Source: Diabrotica undecimpunctata
Lineage: Eukaryota > Arthropoda > Insecta > Coleoptera > Chrysomelidae
Assembly (NCBI RefSeq): GCF_040954645.1
Contig: NC_092804.1
Location: 87,418,217-87,482,216, forward strand
DNA: 64,000 nucleotides
Direction of reading: 5' to 3'
Shown: piece after piece, positions 41,160-52,249 of the stretch
How positions within the stretch are numbered: the stretch's first letter is position 1
Layout: the number at the start of each line of letters is the position of its first letter
Notes under the pieces: model-generated
The model's input: only the letters and a program-made list of their open reading frames with translations
Databases searched by the model: none
What the model was told of the DNA's origin: nothing
Program-made: the position numbers and the translations under genes

Positions 41160-41675
41160 CGCATTCTCTCTGCATAAAAATAATTACATTTGCTATTACC
41201 TCCCTCGTTTGTCCAGACAAGACTGCCTTCTAATTTTGAATGAAAATCCATGTTTATAACTTAAAATACTTAACAATAATTATTTAAAAAGTCAAATCTA
41301 TTGTAATACGATATTTCTTTAACACACAGTAACTTTAAACATAATTAAAATAAAAAAAACTTTGTCGCAGACTATACAAGTACCTTACACTTCGAAGGGC
41401 CAAGAAATAATAAGGACGAATTGTGTTGTGGTCGAATGTGCATCGTGGGTGGAGCCCACGAATCATTAATCAATAATTTCAAATCGGCCAAGTATCACGT
41501 TAAATTTGACAAGCAATACAAAGCATTATTTCGATTTTGGTTTGCTCAGAATTATGAATGAAAGTAATAATGAACTGATTCATCCAGTATACAATACTGT
41601 GTACAGTATTATGTACACACTAAAAAAATGCCGTCTTTAATTTTATTTAGTAACTCCCTCATTCAATAAACTTAC
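41160..41675. other. Intron DNA next to the first recognised SLC10 exon
   Basis: The right part of the Tc1-like element (possible 5' exon near 41190-41260) and otherwise unassigned AT-rich sequence with a small GTGGGTGGAGCCCAC palindrome at ~41448-41462. Confidence 0.4.
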
Positions 41676-41923
41676 CAAAGGCATTACGACAAAATGGCCA
41701 AATAGTCCTATTGCTGGCCCAATTGGTTTCTTCAGAATTGTCTTAAGTTCTTTCCAGTCTAAAGCACAACCAAAATTAATATACAAAACACTGATTAATG
41801 TAGCCACAGAACCGGTAAACATTTTATCAATAAACCGCTTTTTTCTGACAACTATAACATCCATACTGCTGTTTGGCGTTTTAGTTCCTTGTATTTTGTT
41901 TCTACAGTAAACTACAGTTTTAC
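41676..41923 (-). CDS. SLC10-like gene, first recognised exon (upstream limit uncertain)
   Basis: Donor GTAAGT at 41670-41675 is strong and leaves phase 0. The exon encodes the first recognised helix (MFTGSVATLISVLYINFGCA), a loop with LDWKELKTILKKP, and the start of the next helix (IGPAIGLFGHFVVMPL). Upstream of the ATG at 41864 the frame stays open, and three acceptor candidates exist (exon ends 41923, 41911 or 41901), so the ATG is probably internal. Known insect relatives carry a larger N-terminal region, which must be encoded by exon(s) not identified here. Confidence 0.85.
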
Positions 41924-42069
41924 CTATAACATATAGAACAGATATATAGTAATACTAGTGTTTCTACAGAAATATCAGTATGATTAAAAATATATGATAT
42001 TTATAATTATAACCTAAAAGGATATCACTTTGCATTTATTATGATGTATTAGAATTTATTTCGGGTCAG

Positions 42070-42520
42070 CTAGTATAACTAATTTACGTAAACTTGATAG
42101 AATCCAATTTAAAGCTTTAACAATTGTGTTAGGGTTGATAAAAGCACTCCAAATGAAGCCACACTGGTTCTAGCCTCGGAAAACCCATTCTCATTACGCA
42201 GAGAAAAAGCAAATACTTGCTAAACCAACATTATCGGTGCACCTATAACGCTAAAATAATTAATCAGTTAAATACAGCTGATTTAACAAATACATTCATC
42301 TTAAAAAAGAATTCTCCACCACTTGCAAAAGCATTTGTAATTTGCAAATGAACTTAAGTTAATAAATTCTCCTTATAATCCTATTTGGGAATCATTTGGC
42401 ATACCACACCTGACAAGTGTTCTATCTACAAACATTATTATTCCTAAATACCAAACTGAATTTTGTCATAATACTCTCAAGCAGATCTTAAATAACTATT
42501 TAGATTGTGAACTGATGAAC
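42070..42520 (+). pseudogene. Jockey-type LINE, C-terminal fragment
   Basis: LRKLDRIQFKALTIVLGLIK, TPNEATLVLASENPFSLRRE: the region after the RT domain of Jockey/CR1-like LINEs. Further downstream only scattered pieces (NSPYNPIWESFGIP-like) remain. It is a separate insertion from the Jockey relic in 31.9-35.2 kb, because SLC10 exons lie between them. Confidence 0.7.
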
Positions 42521-42734
42521 GGATGAATCTCTGAGCGTGAAAACTGTGCTCCCTGTACAATTCTGAATGAATGAATACTAATATCTGTATGTAATTACGT
42601 GCCTAAAGGTTGTAAACCAAGGCTAAAATATAAAAAAAAAGAATGTATTTCATGTTGTATTGTTGACCGAATTCTGCCAACAACACAACATGGTAGCGAC
42701 AAATACATGGCTTAAATTACATCCCAGCAGATTA

Positions 42735-44895
42735 TAAACTTGAACACCACAAGAACATAATGAAAACAGAGTAAACCGTTACCAAATAGATTATATGTTG
42801 GTTAACAAAAGGTATCACAACGCTATCATCAGTGTAAAAACATATCCTAGAACTGACATCAATTCTGATCATAATCCTGTTCCGATCATAATAAAGAAAC
42901 AAAAACCTCAAGACAAACCAGACATACCTCAAGACAAACCGACAGTACACAAAGAATTAAACAAAAATTTAGGAAATACTGACCACCATAGAATTACCGG
43001 GTCCGGTTATATTAACGTCCCGTGGAATAATATTAAAGAGAAAATTAACAATGTAATAAGTAAACATGTAAAAGTAACCCCCAGAAATAAAAATCAGAAA
43101 TGGATAACAGATTTAATAAGATAGATAATAATAAGAAGAATGGATAAAAGATTTTACAATTAATGGACGAACGAAGAGAATCTAAAGGAAAATATGACAA
43201 GGACGAAGAATACAAAAGACTAAATAAAATAATTCGAAAAAAAAAAACCGAGGCAAAAGAGAAATGACTGGAAACAAAATGCGTCGAAATCGAAGAACTG
43301 CAACAAATGAACGATTTTTTAATTTACATAGAAAGATAAAAAGAGTTCTCATCAACAAACAGAAGAACAACCGAATAGACCATGCTGAATACGGATGGCA
43401 AACTGCTTGAATCGACCGAAGATAAACTGTAAGAATAGGAAAATTATATCAAAATTCTTTTTGACTGCATACAAGAACAACCAAGATGATTGAACAAGAA
43501 CGAAGGACCACAGACTCTGAAAACCGAAATTATAAATGCAATTAATCTACTCAAAACAAATAAGAGGCCAGGTCCAGATGGAATATACCTAGAAACGTTA
43601 AAACTAATCAGCGACGAAAATATCGAAATACTTGTCATGGGAAAAATACCCCAAGACTGGTTAGAATCAATAGTCATCCCACTACCGAAAAATACAAACC
43701 CACAACACTGCAACGAGTTCCATCTGATAAGCCTTATGAGTCGTGCAGTAAAAGTCCTATTAAAATTCGTATATAATCTATAAAAAATGCGAAATAATCA
43801 TCAGAGACCTTCAGATAAGATTCAGAGCCGGCATGGGGACAAGAAACGCCCTGTTCAGCTTACCAATTCTGGCCCAAAAAATACTACGACCAACAGAAAG
43901 ATATATATTTATATGCTTCATAGACTTCGAAAAAGAATTTGATAGAGTAAGATACGACTTACTATTAGAACGTTTGCAAGAAGTCGGTTTAGATGGGAGA
44001 GAAATCAAACTACTAAAAAACTTATACTAGAACTAAAACGCCAGAGTTAGGATCGAAGTTCAAGTCCGCAGACATAGAAATTAGAAGAAGAGTTAGACAC
44101 GGATGTGTTTCGCCACCCCTGCTATTTAATCTTTATTCTGAGTTTCTACTTGAAGAGGCACTGGAGGATTCCAAGAATGAAGTCAGTGTGAATGGCGTAA
44201 ATATCAACAGCATCAGATACGCAGACGATATGGTGTTAATTGCGGATTCCGACTTGGGTCTACAACGACTCATCCATAGGACCAACTCAGTCTGTGAGCA
44301 ATTTGGTATGTAAATAATCATTAAGAAAACCAAAGTGATGTAAATCCGAAAAACCAAAATGTACCTCAACCTTGCAAAATAAGAGGGCACATTTTAGAAC
44401 GGGTCAACAAATTTAAGTACTTGAGATATTAGATCGATAGTAGCCTAAATCCTGATCTAGAAATAAGATCAAGAACAGAACAAAAAATCAAAAGACTGCT
44501 ATGTGATTCTCGAATAAAACTCAAAATTCGACTAAGAACGTTTATCAAAATGCTACATCTGGTAGCAACTCTTCCCTATATAGTTGACACGTGGACCCAT
44601 CAGAAATAAATTGAAAGCCTTTGAAATGTGGATCTACCGAAGAATCCTCAAGATTACATGGACATCGCATACCTAAAACGAAGAAATGCTGCATATAACA
44701 GGCAAGGAGAGAGAACTTTTCAACACAGAAAAATATCATATCTAAAAATCGAGAAAAGGAGAGGTCTAGGAAGGAAAAGACTATCGTGGCAAATAAACAT
44801 CAGATAATCGACAGGGCTAAATTTTGAACCGCTTAAGACAGAGAAAAGTTTGCAATTGTAGTAGCCAACCTTCATTGAGGAGAGCGCATTTTAAG
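42735..44895 (+). pseudogene. LINE ORF2 relic, endonuclease to C-terminus
   Basis: Endonuclease: YQIDYMLVNKRYHNAIISVK and INSDHNPVPIIIK (42780-42900). RT: INLLKTNKRPGPDGIYLETL (43540), IPQDWLESIVIPLPKN, FICFIDFEKEFDRVRYDLLL (43905; the F-x-D-F-x-x-x-F-D motif), SIRYADDMVLIADSDLGL with catalytic YADD (44215), then the C-terminal MWIYRRILKITWT and GRKRLSW. Stops and frameshifts throughout; the most complete ORF2 in the window. Confidence 0.85.
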
Positions 44896-45113
44896 AAGAA
44901 AAAGAATTAGAATGTATAAACTATTCCCTTTAGCACATTTTATAAACGTTTGAATTTGAATTACTATGTTCAATAGTTTCTTTTGAGATTAACTCGATTC
45001 CATACTGGAGTTTAAATTGAAAGCGCTTTTCGCCAAGTTTTCCAAACTACTTGTCAGTATAACCATAAGACCCAACATGATTGTCATAATATTGCTTTGT
45101 TATTCCCCATATA
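44896..45113. other. Spacer
   Basis: No supported feature; ends with CCCATATA (45106-45113), a candidate hAT target site copy before the hAT end at 45114. Confidence 0.35.
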
Positions 45114-45265
45114 CAGTGCGCATGTAAAGTATGGAAACAAAGATATCTGTGACAACCCGTATGATAACAAGATGTTGGTTATGTATATTAGATGAACCGG
45201 CGATTTAAAATTTTATATTTGCGACGTTGCCAAATGTACAGTTTCTGAGATATACGGATAATACG
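45114..45265. repeat. hAT-type terminal region (copy 1)
   Basis: Starts CAGTGCGCATGTAAAGTATGGAAAC, then GTGACAACCCGTATGATAACAA, GGTTATGTATATTAGATGAACCGGCG and AAATTTTATATTTGCGACG. The same sequence, inverted, ends at 56861. The CAGTG start fits hAT termini. Confidence 0.7.
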
Positions 45266-45479
45266 GGTCAATTTAAATTTTAAAATTTTTTGGCCGGCTC
45301 TACATTAAGTCACAGTTATTATTAATTTATTGTTTATTGTGTTATTACCAAAATGAGGAAAAGAATATTTCTTCAAGAACGATTGTATTTCGCTTTTTAA
45401 CATTTCACCTAAGCCAACGTACTTCGGTATTTAAAACCACGTCGCCATATTCAGTTTTTAATTCTAGAATTTCTTTAAA

Positions 45480-46130
45480 TTCACGGTGACTTAACGCGCG
45501 CGACTATAAAATTGATTAGTATAATTATTGGTAGTGTGACATGTGACACTTTTCTCAATCTTTTCACATACAAATTTTCCTGGTGAATTATGCAATGGTT
45601 ATCAAATATTTCCCTTCCTGTGACCTTCTTAATGTCTTGAAATAGCGTTTCTCCTACCTCAATGCTTGGCATTGTTCGTCCTCCATCTGTCGATATAGAA
45701 TAATCTTTTTTAATAAAATTGAAAAATTTTCCAACGTAGACTTCACTTCATAGTACAGGTCTTTGCCGTTTGCAGTCCCTTGCATTGGAATCAGTGAACA
45801 CAATTCTTCGGCAATATTGAATTTGGTGTCAATACCACGTAAAAATATAGCTAGTTGTGTTTATCGGTAATATCTCAACTCTCATCAAATTCCAAAGAAC
45901 AATATTAGAATTTTGCAATGCGTTCACGAAGCGTTGTTGCTATGTTCTCGCAAAAGTGTTCAATTCTCCTTGCAATGGTGAATCTTAACAGACTAATGTT
46001 TGGAATAATATTTATTTTATCAGGAAGTGCCATTTCAACAACAGCAGTTATACATTCTTCTATGATCTCTCCATCCGCAAAGGGTTTCATTTTTTGAAGC
46101 AAAGCTTCTATACTGGCGCTGTATTACTTT
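45480..46130 (-). pseudogene. hAT transposase relic (GTF2IRD2/ZBED-like group)
   Basis: Minus-strand fragments: KMKPFADGEIIEECITAVVE and LRFTIARRIEHFCENIATTL (45905-46102), then FDNHCIIHQENLYVKRL and a following RVK-SP end (45481-45672). NHCIIHQ-x-L is a signature of hAT transposases related to the vertebrate GTF2IRD2/FAM200/ZBED5 group. The BED finger and the C-terminal dimerisation region are absent. The left hAT-type end at 45114 probably belongs to this element. Confidence 0.75.
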
Positions 46131-46659
46131 TTTTCTCTACAGTACAATGCTGAGGCGAGCGTCACGGAACTAGCACCACGAAATGGCATCATGACGGGTA
46201 TCGTCATAGAATAGCGGTTCTTGATATCGATTCACTACTCTCGATCAACTCGTTTCTTGTCATATATTTACTCTTAGCAGGTTTAAATTAAAAACTGCAT
46301 GAAAAATAACATAAAAAAGATCTTACTAACGAATGCGATAAAGCATGAAAAAAGATACAAAATCTTCCTATCTACAAAAACTTCCGCTGAATAGAAATTT
46401 GAAAATATTACGAAATTGTAAAGCGAATAGTAAAAACAGCAATTTTGTTGATTAATATAAAGCTTGGCGCTAGTCTGAACCTTTTTTTTTGCCAGTATTT
46501 GACTGACAACAAAACTAGCCTTTACTGCCGTGTTTGGCAAAATAGTTTTATTTTTAAAAATAGCCTGTTGTTTTTCCAAGTTTTGCTCCATTGGATTAAA
46601 CTATCATTCTATCCGATTAAACTATCAAACTATCATTCTATCAGAAAAGCCTTATGGAA
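46131..46659. other. Unassigned DNA with a short ATTAAACTATCATTCTATC repeat
   Basis: ATTAAACTATCATTCTATC occurs at about 46595 and again, slightly changed, at 46613-46640. Otherwise nothing supported. Confidence 0.45.
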
Positions 46660-47475
46660 TAAAGAGGGAATAAGAATTGGTTTATAAATCGTAAACACCA
46701 TGAGATTTGCAGCTGACACGGTAATTATGGTTGAGAGTATAGAAGAACTACAAACTTTACTAGATGCAATAAATAGTGAATGCATTCAAATGGGACTTGA
46801 CTTCAACACAGATAAGACCAAATTTATGATAGTATCAATGAGTCCAATAAATAATGAACAACTAACCCTTGGTGGACAGCAAATAGAGAGAGTGACAAAA
46901 TATAAATATCTGGGAGCTTACATCAACACAGAATTAGATTCAGACTAAGAGATTAGGGTACGAATAGAAATGGCAAGAGCAGCGTTCTTAAAATTCAAGC
47001 AATTGTTCTGTGACAAAAATCTGAATACTGCGCTGAGACAGGTTTGCTGAATGTTACATCTGGTCCACACTATAGTACGGGGTAAAAACATGGACGTTAA
47101 AAGCGCAAATAGTTAAGAAGCTTGAAGCCTTTGAACTTTGGATATACCGGAGAATGTTGAGAAGTCCATGGACCGCCAGGGTCACCAATGAGAAAGTGCT
47201 GAGAAGGATGGGTCGAGACAAAAAATTGTTGAGATCAATAAAAGTACGCAAGACTGCATATCTTGGACACATACTGAGGAATGATAAATATAATCTTCTG
47301 CAGGTCATCATGCAGGGTAGAGTCGATGGCAAAAAGGGAATAGGTAAAAAGAGGAAGTCATGGCTGCGAAATATTCGAGACTCGAGAAACATGACTGTAG
47401 ACGAATTATTCCACGTTGCAAAAAACAGAGAAACCTTAAGAAATGTGGTCGCCAACCTCCTTATTTAGGACGGCA
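46660..47475 (+). pseudogene. LINE ORF2, RT catalytic region to C-terminus
   Basis: MRFAADTVIMVESIEELQTL (YADD changed to FAAD), MGLDFNTDKTKFMIVS, TKYKYLGAYINTELDSD; then in other frames FKQLFCDKNLN and FELWIYRRML, and from 47154 TARVTNEKVLRRMGRDKKLL, AYLGHILRNDKYNLLQVIMQ, KKRKSWLRNIRDSRNMTVDE, ending RNVVANLLI-stop (47468). A 5'-truncated copy. Its closest relative here is the tail at 58265-58586. Confidence 0.88.
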
Positions 47476-48049
47476 TAGGAAGAAGAAGATCTTCTATCCG
47501 GAGCTGTCCTGTAAAGTTTTTATATTGTTGTTCATGTTTTGTATCGTAATGCCTTTTTATGTTATATTCTTTTAATGTCAACGCAGACTATCAGCATATT
47601 AAGGATACAGTTTTATCTTTGACGAAAATGAAAAAAATAATCAAACTCCTACTTTTCTTGGAAACGCATGTGTTCATCCGCAACTTTCCGTTTTTTGGTT
47701 TGCTTTTCCAACATGATATTAGGCATTAAAAATTTGAAAGTTAAAAAAATTAAATTATTTTATAAAAAATTTTATACCTATATTTCCCTTTCACTGGACC
47801 TCCAGGAAGTGTGTCTGTTATAGTAAGTCAATTTTAAATTTTCAGACTGCTTGGATATCATAAAAATATAAACTACATAGATAAAATATAACAAAGAAAA
47901 CAACTACATTAATTTATAATATTAGTTTATGTGTTTTTATTTTATATTCGGTTGAATTTATATTTTATAACAATATGTTGATGAGAGAAACTCGATAAAA
48001 TAAATTCAATTTTAGAAATGCTTTGTGGGCCGCATAAACGTGTTTAACG
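47476..48049. other. Unassigned AT-rich DNA
   Basis: No supported feature. Confidence 0.4.
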
Positions 48050-48880
48050 GACAGCAAGCGGCGGCGTGTAGCTTATCCCTGCTCTATATTTTTCAGCTCA
48101 GCTTCATAATACCTGCTTTTCTCTTGTTCCTTGGGTTATCATTTTTAATCGTAGCCTGGCCCGCTCTTCCAATTATTGTTCACAGTCTTCATCAAACCAT
48201 TTTTTTTTGTTTTTTCTTTGTGTTGTCATTGGTGCTGGAAATATTTGCTGCTTCTTTAATTACATCTCTCAATGCTCCCCACATGCATTCTACATTCCTT
48301 TTATCCACTATGCTCTTTAATTTGTTGTTATTAATTTGTCCATACAACGTTTGCTCACTTTCTGTCTGTAATCTGATTGGCTTGTTTCTTTCGTATTTTA
48401 ATTTCTTTTTGTTTCGAAGATTTGGTACTAATTGTTTCATCCATATTCCAACCAAAAAGTGGTCTGAGTCCATATCGGGTACTGCTCTCACATTTGTTAT
48501 GCAGTTTTCTTAGTCTTTCTGAATTAAAACATGGTCAATCTGGTTGACTGTACGGCCATTCGGAGATCTCCATGTTCCCTTATAAAAATGTCTTTTCGTT
48601 GGTGTTTTTTTTTTATTATAATTCCCTTTTCTTTCGCAAAATCCACCAGAAAATATCCATTTTAGTTGGTCTCTGCATGTAAATTGTGCTTGTTTATAGT
48701 GATCATTGATATTTCTTCTCTGCATATTTTGGTATTAGCGTTTTCTAGAATAATATTCATATCATACTTGGGTATAGTCTCATATACTTCATCTAACTTG
48801 CTATAAAATTGCTCTTTCAGCTCTATTCCCTTTTACTCCGAGGGTGCATGTATATTCACAAATATAGCTTTTATTTATTT
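48050..48880 (-). pseudogene. LINE ORF2 endonuclease fragment
   Basis: Minus strand: YKGTWRSPNGRTVNQIDHVL (48510-48600) with the catalytic N-Q-I-D-H, then after a stop DSDHFLVGIWMKQLVPNL (48430-48470), the catalytic SDH of the endonuclease, and the linker toward RT (NNNKLKSIVDKRNVECMWGA). Related to the endonuclease at 18250-18300. Starts near a CCTAA run at 48883. Confidence 0.8.
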
Positions 48881-48882
48881 AT

Positions 48883-48901
48883 CCTAACCTAACCTAACCT
48901 A
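48883..48901. repeat. Short (CCTAA)n run
   Basis: CCTAACCTAACCTAACCTA, the insect telomere repeat in complementary orientation, less than four units. It borders the LINE fragment and may be chance or a scar. Confidence 0.8.
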
Positions 48902-49019
48902 TCAGATATTAATCCATTCTCTGAATGAAAATTCATTCACAACTTTTCTAATCGTTTAGGGAGAAATTAGTGCTATCTCTTCTGTATTTCAGTACTTGGA
49001 TAGAGTAGTCTATTTAAAT

Positions 49020-49345
49020 ACACTTTGTTTTTTAAATAAACCATAAAAAATAATCTAAAAGTGTCAAATCCGAGGATCTTGCTGGCCATTCGATAGCTAC
49101 TCTTCTTCCGATCCAACGAGTTGGAAATGTATTGTCGAGAAACTCACGAATGCCTGGAAGATAATGAGGAGGTGCTCCATCTTGCTGAAACCAAATTGAT
49201 CTATTCCAGACATGACGATTTATAGCATCAGGAAAGAGTCTGGCTAATTCTTTTATGGTTCTATTTAAAAATAAGGTCCAATAATATATATAATTTAGCT
49301 CCCCAGGCCTAAAAGACCCATGGCTTAGTTTATTTTTTTCCATTC
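49020..49345 (-). pseudogene. mariner-like transposase fragment
   Basis: Frame of 103 codons with WFQQDGAPPHYLPGIREFLD, where the second catalytic Asp stands in Q-D-G-A-P-x-H, and RSSDLTLLDYFLW, the third catalytic region (S-x-D-L-x-x-x-D). Preceded by LFPDAINRHVW. The first Asp region and C-terminus are missing; the frame is cut at 49020. Confidence 0.82.
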
Positions 49346-49630
49346 TTTCCTGTCTTCTGCTTGTGAAGACCTCAGGTAATAAATAACAGTCGGAGACAGA
49401 ATTCGTTTTAGAGACATTTATTTCGATCTAAATAGATAATATAAAAATCATTTCATTATTCCAATTTTATACAAATTCAATATGTACATGTTCGGCTTTC
49501 GTAGACCTTAAAAGGATAATGTGACGATATTTGGCCCGTGAATAAGCCCGCAACAAATGAATGTTTACGGAAAGGAATATCTAATTGAACACATCAGACA
49601 GTATGGGTAATTGGGTAGCTACATTCAGCG
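49346..49630. other. Unassigned DNA
   Basis: No supported feature. Confidence 0.35.
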
Positions 49631-50411
49631 CACGATACACAGACTAAACGGTATGCCGATTGTCGTCGCTAAATTTGGTTCGGCCGCGCACCTACGTCAC
49701 GCGGGAACCTAAAATTTATTTGCTCCATTTGCTCCTTATTTGTTTGGAGTTTCGATACATTAAATTCGTACTTGGTGGCGTTGAAAGTGATTAAATTGAG
49801 GTTTTAAAATATTAAGCTGTAAACGATTAAAGTAATTCTGGATTATTTTAGTTACAAATTGTTGTTTATTGTTGTAATATTGATTAATAAATTTAAACAG
49901 TTTCTTTTTATAATATTCAGAATTTTATATTTTTTTGAGTACAAAACATATGAACAAAGATTCCAATATTTAAAAATTTTCATAGGAAGTGTAATTATTT
50001 TACGAATATCCAAATTTCTTGTTTATGTTGTTTTATCAATGTTATAAAAAAACAAATCGATAAATATTTGGTATATTAAAATTGTTTTATGTTTTTCATT
50101 GGGACAGTTAAGCCCATGGAATTTATTTGATAAGTCTTCATATTATTTCTTTTGATAATAAAAGATATTTGTATTTGTTTATTTATGTTATTTCTATTTA
50201 TTTCCTGTTCCTATTTTATACCGATTAAGAACAACTAAGAGATACTGGAAGCCACGAGAAAAGATAAGTATAACCTAAGCTGATTTATTCTTTTTTTGTA
50301 TAATAAAATGGCACCCTGAGATTATTTTTTTATGTATAATTTGCGTTGCGACACTTAGATAATTAATTAAAGTAATTAAATAAATAAAAAGTTAATAAAA
50401 AAGTAAGGGAA

Positions 50412-50416
<5 letters not shown>

Positions 50417-50462
<46 letters not shown>

Positions 50463-50464
50463 TA
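50417..50464. repeat. (TA)n microsatellite
   Basis: Pure TA run of about 48 bp with one CA near its end. Confidence 0.95.
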
Positions 50465-50479
50465 AAATAAAGTTTTATT

Positions 50480-50785
50480 TTGAGGATGCAGTCATTAATA
50501 GGGCAGGAAAGTGAAACTCTTTGTTCTTTAATCAAGCTTTCGCAAAATTTATTTGCTTCTTTAGGATATGCTAAAATATGGTATCAGTAAATACCCCGTC
50601 CCCTGGTCCCAGTCGTAGTAGTGAACTAGTGAGTGAACTAGAAGTGACTAGTGAGTGTAGTAGTGTCTGGGGGCTCGGGAGACTGAGACCTCGGAAGCCC
50701 TGAAGAAGACATTAGAGAGGATGTCGAAAGCTCGGCAAAATGGATATCGACGCGGTTCAACCCGGAAGACTGGTGAGTTTAATAT
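50480..50785. repeat. Conserved-looking repeat block between two (TA)n runs
   Basis: GC-richer block containing AATCAAGCTTTCGCAAAATTTATTTGC and CCTGAAGAAGACATTAGAGAGGATGTCGAAAGCTCGGC, then GGATATCGACGCGGTTCAACCCGGAAGAC. Such CTGAAGAAG..TCGAAAGCT phrases occur at ends of Penelope-like elements, but I have no RT here, so the assignment is weak. A short repeated GTGAACTAGTGAGTGAACTAG motif lies at ~50617. Confidence 0.35.
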
Positions 50786-50819
50786 TAATTTTTATAATAA
50801 TATTAATCTTAGCTCTAAG

Positions 50820-50825
<6 letters not shown>

Positions 50826-50877
<52 letters not shown>

Positions 50878-50880
50878 GTA
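50826..50880. repeat. (TA)n microsatellite
   Basis: Second TA run, about 55 bp, with a TTTA interruption. Confidence 0.95.
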
Positions 50881-52249
50881 TAGCAAAGTCTAATAAATTT
50901 TCTCACTTTAAATTTTTAGATTCTTGACCTGGTTTAACTTGAAATCAACCTTTTTTTACTTTGTAAATAAAATTTGAAAGTCATCAAGTAATTGGTTCTA
51001 AGTATTTTATCTAAAACTTAAAACTTCTTAAATGATTTGGGGTTAAGTTTTTATTTTTAGTCAAATTTTTTTCAACAATTTAGAATAACAGTAAATAAAC
51101 ACAATTTTATGTGAAACATTTTTACAGACCCAAAAGTAAAGTGAATGTTTATATTAATTTTGTTTAATTTTTTAAAAATATTATGGTAAATGTATATTGG
51201 ACAAAAGATAAAATCTTTATTTTTCAATGAAAATTCATGTTTAAATAAAATGCATACTGGAAAATGGCAGTAAAAAGAATATAAAATACAATTTTTTATT
51301 TAAAAAGCGATGATAGGTAGATACTTTTAAAATTCGAATAATATTACCGCTTGATTTAGCATTGCCGAATGAAAATTAAGGTTCCCATATGACGTCACGC
51401 GTTCGCCTTTCATGCGCAAGAACATACCGGTAGTCTGTGTATCGTGCATTCAGCGCATGTTACCGATAGGAAGAGGAATTATCGATTTCGTTCAAGTCCA
51501 AAAACGATAGAATAAAACACGTTCAGCGCACCTGTTCCAGTAGGTAGATAGGTAGGTATTCTTCGTTCAACACACAAAACATGCCTCGAGTGGGTTTCTG
51601 CTCGGTCTTTTATACGGCCAGTGGCGGTATAAAAACATGTTTTGTTGAATACATAGGCGTACTCTAGACTGGACGATAAGATAAAATTTTTTGTTATAGC
51701 CGTCGTATTTACAACCTATAACTTTACAAAAATTATACTAAAACTGTATCACACACAATTGTTTCTTATGCACTAAGACTGTGACTATTTTGTGTAGAGT
51801 ATCCGGATGGTCTTGGTGGAAGATATTCTTAGCCGGTATGATCCTTTCCCTTTTTAAGTTGGGTGGTAGCAGCGACTGAAATGGTATTGACAATTTTAAT
51901 GTTTGTTTTGGCTTGGTTTTGGTGTTAAGTAGTTGTGATATCCCCATTTCGGGATCCTCGCTTGTTGCAGGTCCGAACAGAGTATCGAATTTTTTAAAGC
52001 TGCTATGATGGTTTCGCAGTCTCGGCCTGCAGTGGGCGGTAGTGTTCTGACTGGGCTTTCAGGTAGCGGGCTCATCATAGATAGAATCTCTAGGATATCT
52101 TCCATTTGTATTTATATTAAGGTTTCTGTAATACAGAAATATCGTCTTATAACTTGTGGGAAAGATAGGGGTGTCGTTGAGGTTGGTAAAAGGGAGTGAT
52201 TTCGTCTAGGTGGGATTATGTGTTATCGACGTAAGCCGGTTTCATATCT

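Larger units (their letters stand above)
13935..41923 (-). other. SLC10-like (sodium/bile acid cotransporter family) gene, gene-level span
   Basis: Five minus-strand exons join with consistent phases (0, 0, 1, 0, 1) and GT/AG sites, giving a bile acid:sodium symporter (BASS) fold protein of the plasma membrane or an inner membrane. Conserved landmarks are TGVSPAGGASN (second exon), the hydrophobic pair in the third exon and IEVGIQNTGIA (fourth exon), the counterpart of the E-x-G-x-Q-N sodium site. Insect members resemble ileal bile acid transporter or P3 proteins; the substrate here is unknown. Introns are ~3.8, 9.2, 11.0 and 3.0 kb and hold transposons in both orientations. The N-terminal, probably extracellular, part is not found in the window. 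Confidence 0.9.
49631..51447. mobile_element. ~1.8-kb element or segment with imperfect inverted ends
   Basis: CACGATACACAGACT-AACGGTATG...ACGTCACGCGGGAACCTAAAATTT (49631-49715) is matched in inverted order at ~51377-51447 (AAATTAAGGTTCCCATATGACGTCACGC...CATACCGGTAGTCTGTGTATCGTG). The interior is AT-rich with two (TA)n runs and a GC-richer block at 50480-50790. No transposase. Limits and target duplication are not certain. Confidence 0.55.

Noticed and set aside
41643..41864. ATG at 41864 as the true start of the SLC10-like protein
   Set aside because: The frame stays open upstream and relatives have a longer N-terminus; acceptor sites lie upstream, so this is more likely an internal Met.
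45480..46130. A domesticated GTF2IRD2-like host gene
   Set aside because: Fragments only, in broken frames next to a hAT-type end; no intact exon structure.
48883..48901. Telomere-like (CCTAA)n as an internal telomeric array
   Set aside because: Less than four units, too short to distinguish from chance or a LINE target scar.
48944..49020. Continuation of the mariner-like frame to a full C-terminus
   Set aside because: Sequence left of 49020 shows no continuation in any frame; the fragment is truncated.
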